53,004 bases of DNA from Deltaproteobacteria bacterium (lineage in GTDB: Bacteria > Desulfobacterota > DSM-4660 > Desulfatiglandales > B25-G16), in assembly GCA_020349945.1 (NCBI GenBank), contig CP070704.1, forward strand, positions 1,408,018 to 1,461,021, given 5' to 3'. Under the pieces are notes generated by a model that saw only the letters and a list, made by a program, of their open reading frames with translations, had not been told where the DNA came from and did no database searches. A program made the translations under genes and the position numbers. Positions 7,595-14,715 of this stretch are shown piece after piece (the stretch's first letter is position 1; each line of letters opens with the position of its first letter).

Positions 7595-9553
7595 ATCCTT
7601 TACTCAACAAGATCCAAGCTTATAGCAAGTTTTCTGGGGGTTTCCTTCCTGGTTGGTGCTGTTTCCCTCTTCATTGGTGGCCAGCTCCTTTACAAGTCCG
7701 TGCTCAGCGAGGCAACAAACCGGGTGAGGTTAGACCTGAATGCTGCCCGGGAGATCTACGAGACGCGTATAAAGGCCATTAGGTCTCCTCTAGGAGTTAC
7801 CACGCTGGGATTTGGATTCCTCTCAGCGCTGAAAACGCACGATGCCCCGGAACTCGTCAATCGTCTCAGGCGCCTAGCTCAGAATGCCGAATTGGATTTC
7901 GCCGGTGTAGTTACTAGCGAGCGCACGACGCTATGCCGCATTGGACCTCATTCCATACCGAAGGAGGCGGTTCAGGCTGCCAACCCTATAGCAAATTTGG
8001 CGCTTGACCGCGGGGTTGCAATCTCGGGGACTGTTGTTCTGAGCAAGGAGTTCCTCTCTGCAGAGGATCCTGAACTTGCTGATCGGGCAGCGATCAGACT
8101 TCTCCCTACCCCGAGAGCAGCCCCGAGAGATGAAAAGCAAGAAACTTCGGGAATGGCGCTTATGGCTGCTATTCCAGTCTTTGATGGTGGCGACCTCCTC
8201 GGTGCCCTGTATGGTGGGGTTCTTCTGAACCGAGGCCAAGCGATTGTTGACAAGGTGCGGGACACCGTATTTCAGCAGGAGATATATAAAGGCCGCAGTA
8301 TAGGAACAGCAACCATCTTCTTCAATGACCTCCGTATATCAACAAATGTCCTCGCCCCGGACGGTAAGCGAGCAATTGGGACGCGGGTTTCAAAGGAGGT
8401 AAAAGAGCACGTACTTGACAAGGGGGAAAGATGGACTGACCGTGCATTTGTGGTAAGCGACTGGTATATAACCGCATACGAACCTATCGAGGACATTTTC
8501 GGTAATAGAGTAGGTATGCTTTACGTTGGGGTTTTGGAAGAGAAGTATGTTGACATACGGAGGAAGGCCCTTTCCATCCTCGTGCTTATGACGGTCGCGG
8601 GCATGGGCTTAGCGGTAGGGCTCGGATACCTCTTGGCAGACAAGATCATGAGACCGGTGCACCGGCTGATAGCCGCCAGCCAAAAGGTTTCCGAGGGCAA
8701 TCTATCGCCGGAGATTGGTCCTATATCAAGGGACGAAATAGGTGTATTACAAAACACCTTTAAAAATATGATTGTATCTCTCGAGGAACGCGATAGACGC
8801 AGGAGGGCAGAAAGCGATAATCGGCTCCTTCAGTCTGAAAAACAGGCCAGCATCGGGAGGCTCGCAGCAGGTGTTGCTCACGAGATAAATAACCCCCTAA
8901 CAGGGGTATTAACCTACACTCATATGCTGCTGCGACGGAGAGATATAGGAGATGATATTCGGTCTGATCTTGAAACAATAGCCCAGTCCACAGAAAGGGT
9001 CAGGAGGATTGTCAAGGGTCTCCTTGATTTCTCCCGACAGACCAAGCTTGATCGAGAGCCAACAGAGGTAAACCGGCTTGTCGATTCCACGGTCTCATTG
9101 ATAGAAAACCAGGCACTGGTAAAAGGCCTAAGCATAAAATTCAATCCAGGTGAAAATTTGCCGGTGCTCACCCTGGACCGTAACCAGGTTCAAAGCGTGT
9201 TATTCAATATAATTATGAATGCACTTGATGCTACTGAACCGGGTGGCAAAATTACGATTTCTACAGGTATCAGCTTATCTGCTAGGGATGGTGGCAAAAA
9301 GGGTGTTGAGATTGCCGTTGCTGATACTGGCTGTGGTATTGCACCGGAGGATCTTGACAAATTGTTTGACCCCTTCTTTACTACAAAAGAGGTAGGCCAA
9401 GGCACCGGGCTCGGTCTCGCAGTTTCCTATGGGATCGTTCAGAGACACGGTGGAACAATTCGGGTTCAAAGCGAGGCTGGTCGGGGGAGCACCTTTACCA
9501 TCTGGCTTCCGGTAGACGAAACGCCCGAGCGACATGAAAATACTCGTAGTTGA
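7595..9553 (+). CDS. Cache-HAMP sensor histidine kinase; apparent ATC start in place of ATG
   Basis: From 7595 the protein would have 652 residues, exactly the length of the paralogue at 26438. It has a first membrane segment (about 10-34), an extracytoplasmic Cache-like sensor (about 40-320), a second membrane segment (325-347), HAMP, HisKA with the H-box AAGVAHEINNPLTG (H429), and HATPase with DTGCGI and GTGLGLAV. The first canonical in-frame start is GTG at 7700, which would delete the first membrane segment although those codons remain intact and homologous. At the paralogue's ATG position this gene has ATC, preceded at five bases by AGAGGT (7584-7589). So either ATC is the start, GTG 7700 gives a shortened kinase, or the base is an error. 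The receiver gene downstream overlaps it by 20 bases. Confidence 0.85.
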   Translation: MLYSTRSKLIASFLGVSFLVGAVSLFIGGQLLYKSVLSEATNRVRLDLNAAREIYETRIKAIRSPLGVTTLGFGFLSALKTHDAPELVNRLRRLAQNAELDFAGVVTSERTTLCRIGPHSIPKEAVQAANPIANLALDRGVAISGTVVLSKEFLSAEDPELADRAAIRLLPTPRAAPRDEKQETSGMALMAAIPVFDGGDLLGALYGGVLLNRGQAIVDKVRDTVFQQEIYKGRSIGTATIFFNDLRISTNVLAPDGKRAIGTRVSKEVKEHVLDKGERWTDRAFVVSDWYITAYEPIEDIFGNRVGMLYVGVLEEKYVDIRRKALSILVLMTVAGMGLAVGLGYLLADKIMRPVHRLIAASQKVSEGNLSPEIGPISRDEIGVLQNTFKNMIVSLEERDRRRRAESDNRLLQSEKQASIGRLAAGVAHEINNPLTGVLTYTHMLLRRRDIGDDIRSDLETIAQSTERVRRIVKGLLDFSRQTKLDREPTEVNRLVDSTVSLIENQALVKGLSIKFNPGENLPVLTLDRNQVQSVLFNIIMNALDATEPGGKITISTGISLSARDGGKKGVEIAVADTGCGIAPEDLDKLFDPFFTTKEVGQGTGLGLAVSYGIVQRHGGTIRVQSEAGRGSTFTIWLPVDETPERHENTRS

Positions 9554-9887
9554 TGACGAACAGATCGTGCTCAATAGCTGCAAGCGTGTGCTTGAGGCAG
9601 ATGGGTTTGAGGTATTCCCAGTGACATCTGCTCAGAAGGCGCTTACTACGCTTGAGCAAGAGGGGTTTTCTCTTGTTCTCATAGATGTAAAGATGCCCGA
9701 GCGTGATGGTATGTATCTCATTGAAGAGGTTAAGAAAAAATGGCCGGATATGCCCATGATAGTCATGAGCGGCTATGATATACCAGAGACAATTGAAGAA
9801 GCTGCTAAGATAGGAGCGCCGATCTTTATCGCCAAACCATTTACACCTGATGAATTGCTCGCAAAGGTGCGCCAGGTTATTGGATAG
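9534..9887 (+). CDS. Single-domain receiver (CheY-like)
   Basis: The protein has 117 residues and is only a receiver domain. It begins MKILVVDDEQIVLNSC, carries the phospho-acceptor aspartate in VLIDVKMPERDG, a Ser in VMSGYD, and the conserved Lys in FIAKPFTPDE. The start lies inside the 3' end of the kinase gene, which implies translational coupling. No output domain is present, so it probably relays phosphate or binds a partner protein. Its paralogue is at 25428, and a decayed copy lies at 28383. Confidence 0.92.
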   Translation: MKILVVDDEQIVLNSCKRVLEADGFEVFPVTSAQKALTTLEQEGFSLVLIDVKMPERDGMYLIEEVKKKWPDMPMIVMSGYDIPETIEEAAKIGAPIFIAKPFTPDELLAKVRQVIG

Positions 9888-9897
9888 TGGGAACGCC

Positions 9898-10524
9898 ATG
9901 GAGAGAATGAGGGCCCTGGTAATTGATGACGAACAGATTGTCTTAGACAGTGTCAGCAAGATACTTGCCGATGAGAAGTACACAGTAGATGTCTCACTGA
10001 GCGGACGTGAGGGACGTGACTGGGCCATCCAGAGACAGTACGACATTGTCCTCACTGACATCCGCATGCCAGACATTGGCGGTATGCGGGTCCTGAGGGA
10101 CATTAAGAGGGCCAAGCCATCCCTTCCTGTTGTTATGATCACCGGTTACGCCTCGGTCAGATCTGCAGTGCAGGCGATGAAGCTCGGGGCAGCGGACTAT
10201 CTGGAGAAGCCCTTTACCCCTGATCAGCTCCTCAAGGCAGTGGCCTCAGCACTTGATATAGCTGCCACCCAAGCACCCGAGGCCCAAGCCCTCATGCACA
10301 GGGAGGAGATGATTAAGGTTCTGGAGCGGGCCGCATCGGATAGTGAATTCATTGCCAACTTGCTCTATCATGGGACGGGCGCCCTTGAGGGCTACGATCT
10401 GACAGGGCCGGAGAAACTTGCCCTCCTGACTGGTGATATCGAGTGGATAGAAAAATACATCGGGCCGCTCACACCGCTTCAGAGGCGATGGCTCGAACAG
10501 CGCCTGAATGCAGAAATCTGGTAA
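9898..10524 (+). CDS. Response regulator with small helical C-terminal domain
   Basis: The protein has 208 residues. The start at 9898 was chosen because the paralogues at 25792 and 28499 begin at the same point (ME..., then ALVIDDEQ). The receiver occupies residues 1-125 with phospho-acceptor D54 in LTDIRMPDIGG and the Lys in YLEKPFTPDQ. Residues 135-208 form a helical domain with VLERAASDSEF, a conserved core YDLTGPEKLALLTGDIEWIE and the ending LNAEIW. This core resembles the short helical domain of LigA-like dioxygenase subunits and some RiPP leader families (SDxEF...LTxxEKxAL.xGD). That resemblance is from memory of the motif only. No helix-turn-helix, GGDEF, EAL or ATPase domain is visible. 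It lies 10 bases after the lone receiver. Confidence 0.9.
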   Translation: MERMRALVIDDEQIVLDSVSKILADEKYTVDVSLSGREGRDWAIQRQYDIVLTDIRMPDIGGMRVLRDIKRAKPSLPVVMITGYASVRSAVQAMKLGAADYLEKPFTPDQLLKAVASALDIAATQAPEAQALMHREEMIKVLERAASDSEFIANLLYHGTGALEGYDLTGPEKLALLTGDIEWIEKYIGPLTPLQRRWLEQRLNAEIW

Positions 10525-10542
10525 CCTTCAAGGAGTAAGACG

Positions 10543-11823
10543 ATGGCTGAGAGAATGCTTATCATCGACGACGAAGAGGTAGTGCTGGAATCGTGCCGTA
10601 AGATATTCACGGCTGAGGGTTTTCACGTTGTTACTACCACGAGTCCTCAAGAAGGGCTCAAGCTTGCCCTGGATGGATACTTTGGCGTGATTTTGTGCGA
10701 CTGGAAGATGCCGGGTTTCGATGGAATGGATGTGGTTGAGGAGCTGGACCGACGTTCACCGGACTCCGCCGTGGTTATGATCAGTGGGTATCCGACTGTG
10801 GGCCGGGCGACCGAGGCTATGAAGCGGGGAGCAATGGACTACCTCGCCAAACCCTTTACCCCGCAGGAGATAGCCGAGGCTGTCAAAAAAGCGGTGAAGC
10901 GCAAGGTGACAGAAGAGAAAAAGGCCATGGGCCGATTCGAGAGGATCATGAGGGCCTGGCAGTTCCCTGTGCCAAATATGGAGGACAAGGCGCCGAAGAC
11001 GATCGCAGAGACTGTTGCATCAACAGTGGGCGTGGGTAAGGTGACCTCACCGTGGTTTACGGTTTTTGTGCTGGGTATTCTAGCCGGATCATACATTGGC
11101 TTTGGAGGCCTTCTCTCAACGACAGTCACCTTCGATCTGGCGGCGAGAGCGGGCATTGCCTTCACGAAGATCGTGGCAGGTGCAGCCTTTAGCCTAGGCC
11201 TGATGCTCGTTGTCATTGCAGGATCGGAGTTGTTCACTGGCAACAACCTGATGGTATCCAGTGTCATGGCAAGGGAGATAACTTTAGGCACTATGGCAAA
11301 AAGATGGACACTCGTTTATTTTGCAAACTTTATTGGATCGATTGTCTTGGCGCTGATATTCTACTTTTCAGGGCTATGGAAGACTGGCGCCGGAGCACTG
11401 GGTGCTGCTGCCGCTGATATTGCCTACAAAAAAGTCACGCTTGGCTTTGGCGAGGCCCTTTTTCGCGGGATCGGCTGCAACTGGCTAGTATGTTTAGCCG
11501 TCTGGATGGCCCTCGCAGCTCGCCAAACCGTTGGCAAGATATTCGCCATCTTCTTCCCAATAACGGCATTTGTTGCTATAGGCTTTGAGCACTGTGTTGC
11601 GAATATGTACTTCATTCCCACCGGAATATTCTTGAAGAATTGGGCGGGAATCAGTGCTCCCGCAGGGATTAACCCAAATGTCCTGGGCTGGGTCAATTTC
11701 GTGTGGAAGAACCTATTGCCCGTAACTATTGGCAACATAATTGGCGGCGGGGTATTTGTAGGAATGAGTTATTGGGGTGCCTACCTTAGAACATCTGCTG
11801 AGGACAAGGGTAAATCTCATTAA
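10543..11823 (+). CDS. Fusion of a receiver domain to an FNT-family (formate/nitrite) channel
   Basis: The protein has 426 residues in one uninterrupted frame. Residues 1-122 form a receiver with D9-D10, phospho-acceptor D53 (LCDWKMPGFDG), S81 and K103. Residues 123-155 form a linker. Residues 155-415 form an FNT channel with six hydrophobic segments, the signature AGSELFTGNNLM (226-237), and GFEHCVANMYFIPTG holding the conserved central His (H350). FNT proteins such as FocA form pentamers that move formate or related small anions, and are usually about 260-290 residues. The receiver would lie on the cytoplasmic side, where FocA's own gating N-terminal helix sits. I infer that phosphorylation at D53 could gate the pore. 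The receiver plus linker is close to the one in the NuoE fusion at 493. A chimeric assembly is unlikely given the shared linker. Confidence 0.94.
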   Translation: MAERMLIIDDEEVVLESCRKIFTAEGFHVVTTTSPQEGLKLALDGYFGVILCDWKMPGFDGMDVVEELDRRSPDSAVVMISGYPTVGRATEAMKRGAMDYLAKPFTPQEIAEAVKKAVKRKVTEEKKAMGRFERIMRAWQFPVPNMEDKAPKTIAETVASTVGVGKVTSPWFTVFVLGILAGSYIGFGGLLSTTVTFDLAARAGIAFTKIVAGAAFSLGLMLVVIAGSELFTGNNLMVSSVMAREITLGTMAKRWTLVYFANFIGSIVLALIFYFSGLWKTGAGALGAAAADIAYKKVTLGFGEALFRGIGCNWLVCLAVWMALAARQTVGKIFAIFFPITAFVAIGFEHCVANMYFIPTGIFLKNWAGISAPAGINPNVLGWVNFVWKNLLPVTIGNIIGGGVFVGMSYWGAYLRTSAEDKGKSH

Positions 11824-11951
11824 GTACTTTCCCCTATTAGATATAGGGAATATGCACAAGATTAAGCCACCCCCATTCACAAATGGTTGTGGTTTTCTTG
11901 CTTTTGACTAAAGTACCTGATTGAAGGTACCACTTCAAATCAATAAATACC
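11821..11951 (+). repeat. Conserved intergenic element, copy A (with terminator-like hairpin)
   Basis: This is one of three related segments (others at 17763-17908 and 29219-29360). The shared order is a TATAGGG/GATAGGG box, an ACAA/ACAAAATAA stretch, a hairpin with a T-rich tail, then TACCTGATTGAA or a close variant, then AAATCAATAA. In this copy the hairpin is 11867-11892, with CCATT/AATGG and CCAC/GTGG separated by a 2x2 internal loop, followed by TTTTCTTGCTTTT. GTACCT-GATTGA-AGGTAC is a second hairpin. It sits after the receiver-FNT gene and about 190 bases before the acetate operon. It may be a terminator that also carries a leader or repeat function. Confidence 0.6.
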
Positions 11952-11983
11952 AGTAGTCATGGGAATTTGAAATTGAGGATTGC

Positions 11984-12019
11984 TGGCTTGAGTTGAGGAG
12001 AAGTTCTGAAATATGGTAA
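11984..12019 (+). pseudogene. Remnant of a response regulator C-terminus
   Basis: The twelve codons from 11984 read WLELRRSSEIW and a stop, identical in protein to the ending of the regulator at 1-315, with several silent differences. No upstream coding sequence of that regulator remains. The fragment therefore marks a lost regulator copy between the FNT fusion and the acetate operon. It differs from the tail of the nearby gene at 9898 (LEQRLNAEIW), so it is not a simple local duplicate of that gene. The rest of the 11824-12135 gap holds a stem CCCGTAAG/CTTGCGGG (12040-12047 with 12066-12073, one G-T pair) and nothing else I recognise. Confidence 0.7.
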
Positions 12020-12135
12020 AGTTAAGAAAAGCTTGAGTGCCCGTAAGGCAAGTGGCGAAACCTCTCTTGCGGGTGTAGGCAAAGGGAGAAGAAAGACTGT
12101 GTTCTGATGGTCCATGTCGGCTCACATTCTATCTA

Positions 12136-12642
12136 GTGCAAAGGATGCGGTTTTTTTCATCTACAAAGAAGATAAAAAGTGAAAAGGGCCATCTTATTAG
12201 AATAATCCCTTATGAGGAGATATATCTTACGTCCTTAATCCATATGTATGATACATATAACCCCCCTGGTTCTGTGCTAGGGCTCCCCCCGCTCGATCGG
12301 GAGAAAAGACACCAATGGGTTCAAGATATGATTAACCGTGGTACAAATCTCGTGGCCTTGTATGGGGATATTGTCATCGGGCATGCCAGTCTTTTTTCTA
12401 TGCCAGTAAACTGGGCTGAATACTTTATCTTTATTCATCAGGATTTTCAGAGGCAGGGCATTGGCACTGCTATAACCTTCTATGTCATAGATTGGGCAAA
12501 GCAGGAAAGCCTGTCTACTATTTGGCTGACCGTGGAGAGGAAAAACTATGTGGCAATTTCCCTTTGCCGTAAGGCCGGCTTCAAGCGTATTGGATCAAGT
12601 GGTGATTGCTGGGAGATGATCTTAACCATAACTCAGGAATGA
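12136..12642 (+). CDS. GNAT acetyltransferase, candidate AcuA-like protein acetyltransferase
   Basis: The protein has 168 residues with a GNAT fold. The acetyl-CoA-binding motif A reads FQRQGIGTAITFYVIDWA, and a later segment ISLCRKAGFKRIG is typical of the family's last strand. Acetyl-CoA synthetase starts 42 bases downstream and an AcuC-like deacetylase closes the block. In Bacillus the acuABC genes beside acsA encode the acetylating and deacetylating enzymes that switch the synthetase off and on. By that context this gene may acetylate the synthetase; other GNAT substrates are possible. The start is GTG at 12136 or ATG at 12145, and neither has a clear ribosome-binding site. Confidence 0.75.
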   Translation: MQRMRFFSSTKKIKSEKGHLIRIIPYEEIYLTSLIHMYDTYNPPGSVLGLPPLDREKRHQWVQDMINRGTNLVALYGDIVIGHASLFSMPVNWAEYFIFIHQDFQRQGIGTAITFYVIDWAKQESLSTIWLTVERKNYVAISLCRKAGFKRIGSSGDCWEMILTITQE

Positions 12643-12684
12643 CACACAAGTCAGGAGAAAAAACTATTGAAAGGAGTATAGGAT

Positions 12685-14640
12685 ATGAACAGCGAGGTAT
12701 CTCAGGAAGAAAAAATCTTTCCCGTAAAAGATGCATGGAGAAAGAGGGCTTATATAAAAAGTATGGAGACATACAAGCAGATGTGGCAGCGCTCCATGGA
12801 CGACCCAGAAGGTTTTTGGGGTGAAATAGCCGAGGAATATGTCACCTGGTACAAGAAATGGGATCAGGTCTGTCAGTATGATTGGGGCAAATCCCCTGAT
12901 CACAAATGGTTCATAAATGGAAGGCTTAATGTCTCCTATAACTGCCTTGACAGGCACCTCGAAAAAAGGGGTGACAAGACAGCCATCATTTTCGAGGGCA
13001 ATGATCCGTCAGATAACCGCACGTATACCTACAAACAGCTCCATAAAGAGGTGTGTAAGTTTGCCAATGTCTTGAAGGAAAAAGGGGTTCAAAGGGGTGA
13101 CAGGGTAGCTATTTACCTACCGATGATTCCGGAACTTGCTATTAGCATGTTAGCCTGTGCTCGAATTGGCGCTGTCCACAGCGTGGTCTTTGGTGGATTT
13201 TCTGCAGATTCCCTTCGTGATAGGGTACAGGACTGTGAAGCCAAGGTACTGATCTCCTGTGATGGCACCTTTAGGGGTGCCAAGCCCGTCCCCACCAAAA
13301 ACAATGCCGATGTGGCCCTAAAGGAATGCCCGAGCGTTGAAACAAATATTGTCGTCAAAAGGGCTCATGTCGACATAAGCTGGAATGAAAGTGTAGATAC
13401 CTGGTATCATGAGGAGATGGCAAAAGTAGATGCTCATTGTCAGCCCGAGGAGATGGATGCGGAGGATCCTCTTTTTGTCCTCTATACCTCAGGCTCAACC
13501 GGAAGGCCAAAGGGGGTGCTGCATACTACGGGGGGCTATCTCGTATATGTAGCCGTAACCTATAAGAATGTCTTCGACTACCATGAAGAAGATATCTTTT
13601 GGTGCACTGCCGACATTGGATGGGTTACGGGCCATTCCTATATCGTCTACGGCCCACTCTGTAATGGTGCAACCTCTCTTATCTTTGAAGGGGTTCCCAC
13701 GTATCCAGATCCAGGAAGATTTTGGGATGTGGTTGACAAATACAAGGTTACCCTCCTCTATACAGCTCCGACTGCTATAAGGGCTATTGCAAGGGAAGGC
13801 GATGAATGGGTAAAAAAACACGATCTTAGCTCCTTAAGGCTCTTAGGAAGTGTTGGTGAGCCTATTAATCCCGAGGCGTGGCTGTGGTATTATAACACTG
13901 TTGGTAAGGGCCGATGTCCAATAGTGGATACATGGTGGCAGACCGAGACTGGGGGCATACTGATAACGCCCCTCCCTGGTGCAATAGACCTTAAGCCAGG
14001 TTCGGCTACCATGCCTTTCTTCGGTATAGAGCCATGTATCGTGGACGACGAGGGCAATGAGCTTGAAGGGGTTTGTGAAGGTGCCCTTTGCATAAAGAGA
14101 CCATGGCCTGCATTTATGAGAGGGGTTTATGGGGACCCCGAGAGATTCAGGGAGACCTATTTTACCCAGTTTCCGGGAAAATACACAACTGGAGACGGTG
14201 CAGGAAGGGATGAAGATGGTTACTACTGGATTACCGGTCGTATAGATGATGTTCTCAATGTTTCGGGCCACAGGATGGGTACCGCGGAAATTGAAAGCGC
14301 ACTGGTTTCCCACCCTGAGGTCGCCGAGGCTGCCGTGGTAGGTTATCCACATGAAATCAAAGGAACGTCTATCTATGCCTTTGTTACCTTAAATAGTGGT
14401 GTGGAAAAGTCGGATGAACTAAAGAAGGAACTGGTGCGACATGTCAGGACCGAGATCGGGCCTATCGCGACACCAGAAAAGCTCCAGTGGGCCGATGGCT
14501 TGCCTAAGACGAGAAGCGGAAAGATTATGCGCCGGATCTTAAAGAAGATTGCCTCTGGAGATGTCGAGCAACTCGGTGATACTACTACCCTTGCCGATCC
14601 AGGTGTAGTTGACAAGTTAGTAGCTGAAAGGGTTGCGTAG
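12685..14640 (+). CDS. acs: Acetyl-CoA synthetase, AMP-forming
   Basis: The protein has 651 residues, the usual length of AcsA. It shows the AMP-binding P-loop [15 protein letters not shown], the acetate-site region with [11 protein letters not shown], the hinge segment [22 protein letters not shown], and the C-terminal [16 protein letters not shown] in which K613 matches the catalytic lysine acetylated in known Acs enzymes. It converts acetate, ATP and CoA to acetyl-CoA, AMP and pyrophosphate; in some syntrophs the enzyme runs in reverse to make ATP. The GNAT gene before it and the deacetylase after it suggest control by reversible acetylation. A ribosome-binding site GAAAGGAG precedes the ATG. 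Confidence 0.96.
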   Translation: MNSEVSQEEKIFPVKDAWRKRAYIKSMETYKQMWQRSMDDPEGFWGEIAEEYVTWYKKWDQVCQYDWGKSPDHKWFINGRLNVSYNCLDRHLEKRGDKTAIIFEGNDPSDNRTYTYKQLHKEVCKFANVLKEKGVQRGDRVAIYLPMIPELAISMLACARIGAVHSVVFGGFSADSLRDRVQDCEAKVLISCDGTFRGAKPVPTKNNADVALKECPSVETNIVVKRAHVDISWNESVDTWYHEEMAKVDAHCQPEEMDAEDPLFVLYTSGSTGRPKGVLHTTGGYLVYVAVTYKNVFDYHEEDIFWCTADIGWVTGHSYIVYGPLCNGATSLIFEGVPTYPDPGRFWDVVDKYKVTLLYTAPTAIRAIAREGDEWVKKHDLSSLRLLGSVGEPINPEAWLWYYNTVGKGRCPIVDTWWQTETGGILITPLPGAIDLKPGSATMPFFGIEPCIVDDEGNELEGVCEGALCIKRPWPAFMRGVYGDPERFRETYFTQFPGKYTTGDGAGRDEDGYYWITGRIDDVLNVSGHRMGTAEIESALVSHPEVAEAAVVGYPHEIKGTSIYAFVTLNSGVEKSDELKKELVRHVRTEIGPIATPEKLQWADGLPKTRSGKIMRRILKKIASGDVEQLGDTTTLADPGVVDKLVAERVA

Positions 14641-14648
14641 AAGGACAA

Positions 14649-14690
14649 TAATTTTCAGTTCGACCCATGCAATGGTGAGGGTCAAAATTA
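14649..14690 (+). promoter_or_regulatory. Interrupted hairpin between acs and the PAS kinase gene
   Basis: TAATTTT (14649-14655) is complementary to AAAATTA (14684-14690), and GACCC (14662-14666) to GGGTC (14679-14683), with a six-base bulge on the 5' side. The structure fills most of the 75-base gap between acs and the next gene. It could be an attenuator or an mRNA-processing site that lowers expression of the signalling genes relative to acs. Its function is not shown by sequence. Confidence 0.35.
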
Positions 14691-14715
14691 TAGCAGGTTA
14701 AGAGAGCTTATCCAT

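Noticed and set aside
7700..9553. GTG 7700 as the natural start of the first kinase
   Set aside because: It would drop a membrane segment that is fully preserved upstream and present in the paralogue. It is retained only as an alternative.
10543..11823. Idea that the receiver-FNT gene is an assembly or frame artefact
   Set aside because: The frame is continuous, both domains are complete, and an equivalent receiver and linker occur on another protein at 493.
11821..11951. Known riboswitch class (for example cyclic di-GMP) as the identity of the repeated intergenic element
   Set aside because: None of the conserved core sequences of the classes I know could be found in the three copies.
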